Source: JBOGXF01 sp050694275
Lineage (GTDB): Bacteria; Actinomycetota; CADDZG01; WHSQ01
Length of the DNA: 14,746 nucleotides
Assembly: GCA_050694275.1 (NCBI GenBank)
Contig: JBOGXF010000157.1
Span: 1 to 14,746, forward strand
Direction of reading: 5' to 3'
This document shows, in pieces, positions 1-7,204 of the stretch. Both the position numbers and the translations under genes were made by a program. The notes beneath the pieces are model-generated. The model did no database searches, was not told the origin of the DNA, and saw only the letters and a list, made by a program, of their open reading frames with translations. Every line of letters begins with the position of its first letter. Within the stretch, counting starts at the first letter, position 1.

Positions 1-597
1 TCGGGATCGGGCAAGTCGACACTGTTGCGGGCGGTAGCCGGGCTGGTCCCGGTGGAGTCGGGTTCGATCACCTGGGACGGGGATGACATCAGCGCCGTGC
101 CCACCCACTTGCGCGGGTTCGGCCTCATGTTCCAGGGCTATGCCCTGTTCCCTCATCTCGACGTGGCCGGCAACGTGGGTTTCGGCCTGAGGATGGCCGG
201 GATCCCCGACGGCGAGCTCAGGGACCGGGTCCGCACCGCTCTGGAATGGGTCGGTCTCAACGGGTTCGACGATCGATCCATCGCCGACCTGTCCGGCGGG
301 GAGAAACAGCGGGTGGCCTTGGCCCGGACCCTGGCCCCCGAGCCGCGGTTGGTCATGCTCGATGAGCCTCTGGGCGCCCTCGATCGGGCCTTGCGGGAGC
401 GACTCATGCTCGAGACCCGTCAGATCCTCACCGACCGGGCCGTCACCGCATTGGTAGTCACCCACGATCGCGAGGAGGCGGTGACCCTGTCCGACCGTCT
501 CGCCCTGATGCGAGACGGCACCATCGTCCAATCCGGCACCCTCCCCGACATCCTCGCCCACCCGGCCGACGCCTGGGTCGAGGACTTCCTGGGGTGA
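1..597 (+). CDS. ABC transporter ATP-binding protein (5'-truncated by window edge)
   Basis: This is the ATPase subunit of an ABC transporter, which powers import through a membrane permease. The reading frame is open from base 1, where the end of the Walker A loop (SGSGKST) is already visible, so the true start lies before the window. The Q-loop glutamine is at 133-135 (FQGYALFPHL), the signature LSGGEKQ at 289-309, Walker B with the catalytic Glu (LVMLDEP) at 349-369, and the switch His (VTHD) at 463-465. The protein stops soon after the ATPase core, with no room for a C-terminal TOBE domain. The sequence around the Q-loop and D-loop is typical of the iron/thiamine/polyamine/molybdate group, with short ThiQ-like members the closest in size. 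The substrate cannot be told without the upstream permease and binding protein. The gene converges on dedA. Confidence 0.93.
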   Translation, partial: SGSGKSTLLRAVAGLVPVESGSITWDGDDISAVPTHLRGFGLMFQGYALFPHLDVAGNVGFGLRMAGIPDGELRDRVRTALEWVGLNGFDDRSIADLSGGEKQRVALARTLAPEPRLVMLDEPLGALDRALRERLMLETRQILTDRAVTALVVTHDREEAVTLSDRLALMRDGTIVQSGTLPDILAHPADAWVEDFLG

Positions 598-605
598 CAC
601 CAACT

Positions 606-666
606 TTTCTGTGCGGGTTTACCGCGCGTCCGGCCGCGCGTCTGGCCCCGCGAATCCGCACAGAAA
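606..666. terminator. Nested inverted repeat at convergent junction, probable bidirectional terminator
   Basis: The outer arms TTTCTGTGCGG (606-616) and CCGCACAGAAA (656-666) are perfect 11-bp complements. Inside them, CGCGCG at 623-628 can pair with CGCGCG at 635-640 around a 6-nt loop. The element fills the gap between the ABC ATPase stop (597) and the dedA stop (671). There is no clear U-tract on either strand. Function as a terminator is inferred from position and from the matching design of the element at 3769-3817. Confidence 0.6.
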
Positions 667-670
667 GGGT

Positions 671-1303
671 TCAGCCCTCGGCGCCCCGGAGCCGCGGGCG
701 GAGGATGCGACGCCAGACGAACCAGGCCACCGCGACTCCGATGACCACCAGGACGGCGGTCTGGAACAGCTCGAGTGGCTCTTTGACCTGCTGCCAGCGC
801 TCCCCGAGGAGGTACCCGGCCCCGATGAGCACCAGGTTCCAGACCAGACTCCCGATCAGGGTGTACAGGCTGAAGGGGAGGATGGACATGCGTCTGAACC
901 CGGCCGGGATCGAGATGAGGGACCGTATCAGCGGGATCCACCGGCAGAGCAGCACTGCGATGTTGGCCCTACGGTCGAACCAGGCCTCGGTCCGGTCGAG
1001 ATCGGCCTCGTCGAGGCCGAACCAACGCCCGTAGCGGACAACCAGTGCGCGCAACCGAACCGGGCCGACGGCGGCGGCGATCCCGTAGAGGACGAAGGCC
1101 CCCACCATCGAGCCGATGGTGGCGGCGACGATCATCCCGACCATGGAAGCCTCGCCCCCGGCGGCGACGAAACCGGCCAGCGGGAGCACCACCTCGGACG
1201 GGATCGGAGGGAACAGGTTCTCCAGGGCGACGAGGAAGGCGACGCCCCCATAGCCAAGGGTCTCGACCACAGAGGTCACCCATTCGACCAGACCATCGAG
1301 CAC
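671..1303 (-). CDS. DedA family (VTT-domain) inner-membrane protein
   Basis: This is a DedA-family integral membrane protein of 210 aa, the usual size. Members are half-transporters or lipid scramblase-like proteins linked to membrane lipid turnover, and often need the proton motive force. The hallmark ENLFPPIPSE lies at residues 28-37, with acidic E28 and E37, followed by a hydrophobic segment. The second hallmark, RWIPLIR then PAGFRRM, has basic R121 and R127 and ends near residue 139. A final hydrophobic helix precedes an Arg-rich tail. The frame is open further upstream to 1402, but the GTG at 1303 is chosen because AAGGAAGG stands about 8 nt before it and the DedA core begins directly after. 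The gene is divergent from hppA. Substrate unknown. Confidence 0.93.
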   Translation of the reverse strand: MLDGLVEWVTSVVETLGYGGVAFLVALENLFPPIPSEVVLPLAGFVAAGGEASMVGMIVAATIGSMVGAFVLYGIAAAVGPVRLRALVVRYGRWFGLDEADLDRTEAWFDRRANIAVLLCRWIPLIRSLISIPAGFRRMSILPFSLYTLIGSLVWNLVLIGAGYLLGERWQQVKEPLELFQTAVLVVIGVAVAWFVWRRILRPRLRGAEG

Positions 1304-1320
1304 CTTGGAATCCTTCCTTT

Positions 1321-1357
1321 GCGCGGGCCTGACAACGGTAGACAGGGCGGCCCGCGC
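1321..1357. repeat. 9-bp inverted repeat in the dedA/hppA divergent region
   Basis: GCGCGGGCC (1321-1329) and GGCCCGCGC (1349-1357) are perfect complements separated by 19 nt. The element lies just upstream of the dedA ribosome site, so it would form a hairpin in the dedA leader or serve as a protein-binding operator. An 8-bp palindrome, TGTCGACA, follows at 1362-1369. Function is not shown by sequence alone. Confidence 0.5.
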
Positions 1358-1360
1358 TGA

Positions 1361-1390
1361 TTGTCGACAGGAATGGGCCTCCACTACAGT
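1361..1390 (+). promoter_or_regulatory. Candidate promoter for hppA
   Basis: TTGTCG (1361-1366) and TACAGT (1385-1390) are separated by 18 bp and resemble -35 and -10 elements. A start about 7 nt downstream would give a short leader that contains the hppA ribosome site GGAGGA (1410-1415). The -35 overlaps the TGTCGACA palindrome. The match is partial. Confidence 0.35.
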
Positions 1391-1422
1391 CTCGGCCCGC
1401 AATCCCGACGGAGGACCCTTTC

Positions 1423-3762
1423 TTGGACGTGTCGATACTTGCTGCCGAGGGCGGCTATCAAGAGTTCACGCTCGGCAGCGCCGAGTGGGCGTGGCTTTGG
1501 CTCGCCGCGGCGACGGCGGTGCTCGCCCTCCTCGTCGGTGTGTTCCTGTCCCGTGGGGTGCTGAAGGCTGATCAGGGCACTCAGACGATGAAGGACATCG
1601 CCGCCTCGATCCAGGAAGGCGCCATGGCCTACCTGCGACGTCAGTTCAGGACGATCGTCATCATCCTCGTCCCACTGGCGCTCATCGTTTTCTTCACATC
1701 GACGGCCGTGCTCGCCCCCGACGGGACCGAGGCGCTCAGCTTCGCCCAATCCGGGGCATGGCGGACTATGGCCTTCGTGGCCGGTTGTTTCCTCTCCGGG
1801 CTGACCGGGTTCCTGGGGATGTCACTGGCCGTGCGTGGCAACGTCCGCACCGCCGCCGCTGCTCGCTCCGGATCTCTCCCCGCCGCCCTCAAGGTCGCCT
1901 TCCGCACCGGGGGCGTGGCCGGGATGTTCACCGTGGGCCTCGGGCTTCTCGGCGCGACGACCATCATCATGATCTTCCAGAACACGTCGTCGGCGATCCT
2001 GATCGGGTTCGGGTTCGGCGGTTCTCTGCTCGCTCTGTTCCTGCGGGTTGGAGGCGGGATCTTCACCAAGGCTGCCGACGTTGGTGCCGACCTGGTCGGC
2101 AAGATCGAACAGGGGATACCAGAAGACGACCCGCGCAATCCGGCGACCATCGCCGACAATGTCGGTGACAACGTGGGTGACTGCGCCGGCATGGCCTCCG
2201 ACTTGTTCGAGAGCTATGAGGTCACCCTGGTGGCTTCGATCATCCTCGGCGTGGCGGCGTTCAACTCGATCGGCGCCAACCCCGCCCTCGGTCTCGTCTT
2301 CCCGGTCGTAGTCCGCGCCCTCGGGGTGCTCGCTTCGATCGTCGGCGTGTTCCAGGTGCGGGCCACCCCCCGGGACAAGTCGGCCATGGCCCCGATCAAC
2401 CGCGGCTTCCTCACCGCAGGCCTGCTCACCGTGGCCGGCACCCTGGCCGTGGCCCTCCTCTACATCGGCAACGACAACGGGAACGAGGGCTGGAAGGTGT
2501 TCGGTGCGGTGGTGGCCGGCCTCGTCCTGGCCCAGGTGGTGAGTCGGCTCACCGAGTACTTCACGTCGACCGAGGAAAAGCCGGTTCGAGAGATAGCCGA
2601 AGCCACTCAGACCGGACCGGCGACAACGGTCCTCTCCGGAATCTCCTCCGGGCTGGAGTCGTCGGTATGGGCCATCGTGGCCATCGCTGGTGCCCTGGGC
2701 GTGGCCATCGCGCTCGGCGGCGGGAACATCCAGTTCTCTCTCTACCTGGTCGCCCTCACCGGCATGGGGATGCTGGCCACCACCGGGGTCGTGGTCTCGG
2801 AGGACACCTTCGGACCGGTGGCGGACAACGCCGCCGGGATCGCCGAGATGTCGGGCGAGTTCCATGGCGAGGCGCGCACCGTCATGATCGGCCTCGACGC
2901 CGTCGGCAACACCACCAAGGCGGTCACCAAGGGCTTCGCCATCGGGTCGGCGGTCATCGCCGCGGTCGCCCTGTTCGCCTCGTTCATCGAGACAATCGCC
3001 GGCGAACTTGGCTTGACCGCGGAAGGATCCGATCTGTTCTCGCTGCCCGAGACCTCGATCAACGTGGCGAACCCCACCGCCTTCATCGGCCTCCTCATCG
3101 GCGGCTCCGTCGCCTTCATGTTCTCCGGCCTGGCCATCCGGGCGGTAGGCCGGACGGCGGCGGTCGTGGTCCAAGAGGTCAGACGTCAGTTCGCCGACGG
3201 GGCGATCATGAGAGGCGAGCGTCGCCCCGACTACGGGCCCGTCATCGACATATGCACCGCCGCCTCGTTGCGCGAGCTGCTGACCCCGGCCCTGTTGGCG
3301 GTGCTCACACCGGTGATCATCGGCTTCGGGATCAACTACTTCGCCCTCGGCGCCTTTCTGGCGGCATCGATCCTCACCGGGCAGCTCATGGCCAACTTCC
3401 TCTCTAACGCGGGCGGGGCCTGGGACAACGCCAAGAAGTTCATCGAGGACGGGAATTACGGAGGCAAGGGCTCCGAGTCGCACAAGGCGGCCGTTATCGG
3501 CGACACCGTCGGCGATCCGTTCAAGGACACCGCCGGTCCCGCCCTCAACCCGCTCATCAAGGTCATGAACCTGGTCGCGCTGCTGGCGGCCGGATCGGTG
3601 GTGAGCGCGGTCGCCGATGAGAACACCGCGCTCCGGGTGGTCGTCGTGGTCCTCGGCGTGCTGCTCCTCGGCGGGGCCTTCTATTACTCGGCGCACCGCC
3701 GGGACGTCGAGTTCGGCGGCGATGCGTCGGAGCCGGCGGAGAGGGTCGGCACCAGCGCGTAA
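1423..3762 (+). CDS. hppA: Membrane-bound K+-independent proton-pumping inorganic pyrophosphatase
   Basis: This polytopic membrane enzyme hydrolyses PPi to phosphate and pumps H+ out of the cytoplasm, recovering energy from biosynthetic PPi. The protein is 779 aa, a normal length for the family. The Mg-PPi site motif DVGADLVGK starts at D219, followed by the Asp-rich DNVGDNVGDC at 245-254. A third site, GDTVGDPFKD, lies near the C-terminus. The selectivity motif reads GNTTKA with Lys at 499 and Thr at 502. Lys here marks the K+-independent, H+-pumping subfamily, whereas K+-dependent enzymes have Ala. The TTG start at 1423 is supported by GGAGGA 7 nt upstream and by the hydrophobic first helix beginning soon after. 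The loop DNAAGIAEM has Ala where Gly or Gln is more usual. The gene is monocistronic, divergent from dedA and convergent with the KimA-like gene. Confidence 0.98.
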   Translation: MDVSILAAEGGYQEFTLGSAEWAWLWLAAATAVLALLVGVFLSRGVLKADQGTQTMKDIAASIQEGAMAYLRRQFRTIVIILVPLALIVFFTSTAVLAPDGTEALSFAQSGAWRTMAFVAGCFLSGLTGFLGMSLAVRGNVRTAAAARSGSLPAALKVAFRTGGVAGMFTVGLGLLGATTIIMIFQNTSSAILIGFGFGGSLLALFLRVGGGIFTKAADVGADLVGKIEQGIPEDDPRNPATIADNVGDNVGDCAGMASDLFESYEVTLVASIILGVAAFNSIGANPALGLVFPVVVRALGVLASIVGVFQVRATPRDKSAMAPINRGFLTAGLLTVAGTLAVALLYIGNDNGNEGWKVFGAVVAGLVLAQVVSRLTEYFTSTEEKPVREIAEATQTGPATTVLSGISSGLESSVWAIVAIAGALGVAIALGGGNIQFSLYLVALTGMGMLATTGVVVSEDTFGPVADNAAGIAEMSGEFHGEARTVMIGLDAVGNTTKAVTKGFAIGSAVIAAVALFASFIETIAGELGLTAEGSDLFSLPETSINVANPTAFIGLLIGGSVAFMFSGLAIRAVGRTAAVVVQEVRRQFADGAIMRGERRPDYGPVIDICTAASLRELLTPALLAVLTPVIIGFGINYFALGAFLAASILTGQLMANFLSNAGGAWDNAKKFIEDGNYGGKGSESHKAAVIGDTVGDPFKDTAGPALNPLIKVMNLVALLAAGSVVSAVADENTALRVVVVVLGVLLLGGAFYYSAHRRDVEFGGDASEPAERVGTSA

Positions 3763-3768
3763 CCGAGA

Positions 3769-3817
3769 GCCGAGTGGTCTCTGAGTCGGCTCATGTCCGA
3801 CTCATCGACCACTCGGC
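3769..3817. terminator. Strong nested hairpin between convergent hppA and kimA-like genes
   Basis: GCCGAGTGGTC (3769-3779) pairs perfectly with GACCACTCGGC (3807-3817). Inside, TGAGTCGG (3782-3789) pairs with CCGACTCA (3797-3804), leaving a symmetric 2x2 internal loop and a 7-nt apical loop, 19 bp in all. It begins 6 nt after the hppA stop and ends 4 nt before the stop of the opposing gene. It is very likely a bidirectional terminator, although no U-tract follows on either strand. Confidence 0.8.
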
Positions 3818-3821
3818 GGGA

Positions 3822-6083
3822 TCAGTCGAGGTGGTAGGGGACGCTGACCGCGATCACTCCCCGCGCGAACAGCAGATGCCGCTTGGCGATCAGCGCGGTC
3901 TGGCCATGCAGGATCTGGTGACGTCTGGTCGGCACGACGAACTCCGGCATTATGACCGTTACGAGGCGGTCGATGCCGTCGGCCCGATACTGCTTGAGGT
4001 AGCGAAGGAGCGACACGCCCAGGCTGCGGAAGGGCGCGGCCTCGATCTCGAGGGGGATCGGGATCTGCGACTCCAGCCACTCGTTGCCGAGCTTTTCCGC
4101 TTCCTCGGGCACCAGCCCGAAGGAGACCGCGCGGATGTCGGTGGGGCGCAGGGTCTCCGCATACTCGATCGCCTGGAGGGTCGCGTTGTGAACCCCGCCG
4201 ACGAGGATCAACGCGTAGTGCCTCGCCGGCTCGTGGGTCTCATCTGCCCCAGGGACGATCTCCTCGGAGACGATGGGAACGTCGAGCACGTTGATGCCGC
4301 GTTGCGCGAGGAGGTGCGCCTTCAGCCGGTGCAGGCGGGGACGCAGGAGGACCTCCGACATCCCGCGCCTGCGCAGGACCTCGGGAATCATCACCGTGAG
4401 AAAGTCGTCGTCCGCGAGCGTCGAACGCCTCTCACGCAGATAGCGCGTGAGCCCCGCTCGGAGTGACCCATCCTGGGGCAGCGTCTCGAGCGGGATCTCG
4501 GGAGACAATCGCCTCCAAGTTCCGTGGTTGGCGGGATCGACGGTGACGGCCGCGACGCTCGCCGGCCGTATCGACCGCGCGTAGCCAATTGCGCGTGCGG
4601 TCGCCGCGTCGACGTGGTGGACGTAGATCACCATGTGCTGATTGCCGGGGCGCCGGCCCACGGGACGCCTTTCGATTGCCTTGAGCTGAGCGGCGACGTC
4701 GCCGTAGTGACGGTTGATCGATCGCATCATGTACATCAGCACGGGGATGGAAAGCATGATGATCCACGCGCCCTCGCTGAACTTGGTTCCGGCGATCACG
4801 AAAAGGACGGTGCCGGTCACGATGGCTCCGAAACCGCTGACGACCGCTTTCTTCTGCCACCCCGGGGGTCGATTTGCTCGGAACCGAACGACCAGCCCGG
4901 TCTGCGACAGCGTGAAAGAGATGAACACCCCGATCAGATAGAGCTGGATAAGGCGGTTCAGGTTTGCGTCGAAGACCCAGATCAGAATCGAGGCGAGCAC
5001 CGCGAGGATGATCACGCCGTTCGAGAAGACGAGGCGGTCGCCTCGGTTCATGAACTGACGAGGCATGAACCGGTCGCCCGCCAGGATCGACGACAGGCGG
5101 GGAAAGTCCTGATACGCGGTGTTGGCGGCGAGGATGAGGATCGCCGCAGTCATCACCTGCAACAGGTAGAAGAAGAAGCCGCCGCCGAACACTGCGTCGG
5201 CGACCTGCGCGACGACGGTACGTTCCGATGCCTCGGTGAAGACGACGTTCGTTCGGTCGGCGAGCATCGATATCCCGAGGAACATCGAGATCGTGAATGC
5301 TCCCATGATTGTGAGCGTCGTCGCTGCGTTCTTGGACTGTGGGTATCTGAACGCTGCGGTCCCGTCGGCGATCGCCTCGACGCCGGTAAGGGCCGTCGTT
5401 CCCGCGGCGAACGCCTTCAGGATGAGGAAGATGCTGATCGCCTCTACGGTTTCGAGGTGCTGGCCCGCGCTCTCGGCCTGGGGGCATCCCCCCAAACACT
5501 TCACGAACCCGGTGGCGAGCATGATGTAGATGGACAGGACGAACCCATAGGTCGGGATGGCGAAGAATGTCCCCGACTCCTTGGCCCCGCGCAGGTTGGC
5601 GACGGTAACGAGGGCGACGAATCCGACCGCGATGGGAACCTTGTTGTCCGCCAGGTCCGGAAGCGCCGACACCATCGCGTCGGTCCCCGCCGTGATCGAC
5701 ACTGCGACCGTGAGGACGTAGTCACCGAGCAACGCCGCGGCCGCGAGCAGACCCGGATACATCCCGAGGTTCTCGACCGACACCCGATACGCGCCCCCTC
5801 CCTGCGGATACGCGTGCACAGTCTGGCGGTACGAGAAGATCACGACCGCCAGCACGCACGCGACCGCGATCGAGATGGGCAGGATGTTCGTCAGCGCGCC
5901 CGCTCCTGCGAGGCCGAGCACGAGCATTGCCTCTTGGGTCGCGTACGCGTTGGACGACAGCGGGTCCGAAGCGAACACGGGCAGGGCGATGATTTTCGGC
6001 AGAAGCGTGTGCTCGAGCTCGCCGGACGACATCGGGCGCCCGACGAGGATGCGCTTGATCGCCGACTGAGCCTTGCTCGCCAT
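3822..6083 (-). CDS. KimA-like APC-family potassium permease with duplicated cytoplasmic tail
   Basis: This is a 753-aa APC-superfamily permease that probably imports K+ with H+. The membrane part spans roughly residues 26-470. It opens with FASDPLSSNAYATQE, where D40 and Y47 have the spacing of the K+-binding Asp and Tyr I recall from Bacillus KimA, and carries TGVEAIADG plus PQSKNA, typical of the KimA/YdaO group. The soluble C-terminus holds two related USP-like repeats of about 130 aa, near 481-610 and 621-752. Both have a hydrophobic strand, an AIxYA-S/E-x-x-RP helix and a T-V-x-x-PE strand. KimA of about 600 aa has one such domain. The ATG at 6083 has AGGAG 7 nt upstream. It follows the OB-fold gene by 17 nt, so the two form an operon. 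In Mycobacterium tuberculosis a related permease (Rv2690c, from memory) is also beside ceoB/ceoC. Substrate is inferred. Confidence 0.85.
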   Translation of the reverse strand: MASKAQSAIKRILVGRPMSSGELEHTLLPKIIALPVFASDPLSSNAYATQEAMLVLGLAGAGALTNILPISIAVACVLAVVIFSYRQTVHAYPQGGGAYRVSVENLGMYPGLLAAAALLGDYVLTVAVSITAGTDAMVSALPDLADNKVPIAVGFVALVTVANLRGAKESGTFFAIPTYGFVLSIYIMLATGFVKCLGGCPQAESAGQHLETVEAISIFLILKAFAAGTTALTGVEAIADGTAAFRYPQSKNAATTLTIMGAFTISMFLGISMLADRTNVVFTEASERTVVAQVADAVFGGGFFFYLLQVMTAAILILAANTAYQDFPRLSSILAGDRFMPRQFMNRGDRLVFSNGVIILAVLASILIWVFDANLNRLIQLYLIGVFISFTLSQTGLVVRFRANRPPGWQKKAVVSGFGAIVTGTVLFVIAGTKFSEGAWIIMLSIPVLMYMMRSINRHYGDVAAQLKAIERRPVGRRPGNQHMVIYVHHVDAATARAIGYARSIRPASVAAVTVDPANHGTWRRLSPEIPLETLPQDGSLRAGLTRYLRERRSTLADDDFLTVMIPEVLRRRGMSEVLLRPRLHRLKAHLLAQRGINVLDVPIVSEEIVPGADETHEPARHYALILVGGVHNATLQAIEYAETLRPTDIRAVSFGLVPEEAEKLGNEWLESQIPIPLEIEAAPFRSLGVSLLRYLKQYRADGIDRLVTVIMPEFVVPTRRHQILHGQTALIAKRHLLFARGVIAVSVPYHLD

Positions 6084-6100
6084 CCTCTAGCTCCTACGCA

Positions 6101-6478
6101 CTACCCGTGCTCGGGGCCCGGAACCAGCCTGTAGTCGGGGTTCAGGATCACGAGTTCGTCGCCCTCCCCTCTGCCTGCGGTGCCCTCCATGACGATCCCC
6201 ATGCCTAGGGTGATGCCCGCAAGCGAACGTCGCCCAAGCCACTTGGCGATCATCTCCCCGCTGCCGTCGATGATGGTCGCCTCGATCGAACCGGTGCCCT
6301 CGCGCGGATCGATGCGGATGTTCTGCACGACGCCGGCGACCTTGCAGCGCGTGCGCGCCTCGACGTCGGAGATGGGGATCGCCCCGGCGATGGTCGATGC
6401 CCAGTGCCTGAGGTTGTCGGACCGGACCTCCTCCGGGGGCCGGGCGAGCCGCTCGATGAGCCGGGTGATGGACGCCAC
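6101..6478 (-). CDS. Small OB-fold nucleic-acid-binding-type protein
   Basis: This predicted 125-aa protein contains an OB-fold. An N-terminal helix (ITRLIERLARPPEEVRSDNL) is followed by a beta-rich core: strands around CKVAGVVQNIRI, SIEATIIDGSG, EMIAKWLGRRSLAGI, MGIVMEGTAG and LVILNPDYRLV. The DGSG-x-x-x-KWLGRR stretch and the closing NPDYRL match a small actinobacterial family that I recall as Rv2694c in M. tuberculosis, also close to ceoB/ceoC. The role is unknown and nucleic-acid binding is unproven. The frame is open far upstream into ceoB, but that extension is antisense coding. GTG at 6478 gives the family size; TTG at 6487 is an alternative. Neither has a good ribosome site, so a leaderless mRNA is possible. 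It is first in an operon with the permease and divergent from ceoB. Confidence 0.8.
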   Translation of the reverse strand: MASITRLIERLARPPEEVRSDNLRHWASTIAGAIPISDVEARTRCKVAGVVQNIRIDPREGTGSIEATIIDGSGEMIAKWLGRRSLAGITLGMGIVMEGTAGRGEGDELVILNPDYRLVPGPEHG

Positions 6479-6541
6479 GAGGCGCAAGTATGGCAGTATC
6501 GCCCGCGCCGGTCTTTCAGCCTTGCAAGGAGCGCGTAGAGC
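6479..6541. promoter_or_regulatory. Divergent promoter region of the K+ module
   Basis: Only 63 bp separate the two start codons, so control of both operons must lie here or inside the genes. On the minus strand there are two -10-like boxes: GATACT (6500-6495), 7 nt before the TTG at 6487, and CATACT (6492-6487), 8 nt before the GTG at 6478. These distances suit leaderless transcripts. On the plus strand the ceoB ribosome site AAGGAG is at 6526-6531. No convincing -35 boxes are visible. Confidence 0.4.
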
Positions 6542-7204
6542 GTGCACATCGTAATCGCAGGATGCGGCCGTGTGGGCTCGGAGCTCGCATCCAATCTGCA
6601 ACGTCTCGGCCACACGGTTGCGGTGATAGACAAGAATCCGAAGGCGAGAGATCGCCTCAAGGACGACTTCTCGGGTGAGTTCCTCGTCGGCTTCGTGTTC
6701 GATCGAGACATCCTGGAGGCCGCCGGGATCAAGGACGCGGCTGCGTTCGCGTCGGTGACCAGCGGCGACAACTCGAACATCGTGTCGGCTCGGATAGCCA
6801 AGGAGCACTACCGCGTCCACGAGGTGGTGGCGCGTATCTACGACCCCCGCCGGGCCCAGATCTATCAGCGGCTCGGCATCCAGACGGTCGCCACCGTTCG
6901 TTGGACCACCGATCAGATACTGAGGTACCTGCTCCCCGACGAGATCCCGGTCGAGTACACGGTCGACAACGGCGAGGTCGTCGTCACGGCGCTCCCGGCC
7001 CCCTCCGAGGTCGTCGGCAAATCGGCCAAGCAGCTCGACCAGGACGGGAGGCGCACGATCGTGGCCGTGAGTCGGTTTGGCGTCCCGCGCATCCCCGACC
7101 GGGAGCTCACGATTCAGGAGGGCGACATCCTGCACGTCTCCGTTACGCGCGGAGATGCTCCCGGGCTTGCGGACGACTTGAGAAAGGTGGGGGAGCCGGA
7201 GTGA
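6542..7204 (+). CDS. ceoB: CeoB/TrkA-type K+ channel or transporter regulatory protein (KTN + RCK_C)
   Basis: This 220-aa cytoplasmic regulator of potassium uptake is of the TrkA/Ktr type. The N-terminal Rossmann KTN domain begins at once with the dinucleotide loop GCGRVG (residues 7-12) and has an acidic residue ending the second strand (VAVIDK), typical of NAD(H) binding. The RCK_C (TrkA_C) domain follows from about residue 130. It has one KTN-RCK_C unit, as in CeoB, not the tandem form of E. coli TrkA. GTG at 6542 is preceded by AAGGAG with a 10-nt gap. Its TGA overlaps the next start codon (GTGA), so expression with ceoC is coupled. No TrkH or KtrB pore gene is in the window. The nearest transporter is the KimA-like permease on the other strand. 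Confidence 0.9.
   Translation: MHIVIAGCGRVGSELASNLQRLGHTVAVIDKNPKARDRLKDDFSGEFLVGFVFDRDILEAAGIKDAAAFASVTSGDNSNIVSARIAKEHYRVHEVVARIYDPRRAQIYQRLGIQTVATVRWTTDQILRYLLPDEIPVEYTVDNGEVVVTALPAPSEVVGKSAKQLDQDGRRTIVAVSRFGVPRIPDRELTIQEGDILHVSVTRGDAPGLADDLRKVGEPE

Noticed and set aside
448..1360. Several long frames over and beside the dedA region on both strands
   Set aside because: They conflict with the ABC ATPase and DedA frames, lack domains, and read as Pro/Arg/Asp-rich shadow text.
1822..3696. A 624-codon open frame on the minus strand opposite hppA
   Set aside because: Its translation is low-complexity (rich in D, G, H, R, E), with no family motif, and lies wholly opposite a well-conserved pyrophosphatase. 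It is a product of high GC at third positions.
4524..6134. A 536-codon open frame on the plus strand opposite the KimA-like gene
   Set aside because: Charged, repetitive composition with no recognisable domain; antisense to a protein with clear membrane segments and family motifs.
6479..7135. N-terminal extension of the OB-fold gene across ceoB
   Set aside because: The extra 219 codons are antisense to ceoB, whose KTN motifs are clear; the family is about 125 aa, so a start near 6478 is more credible.
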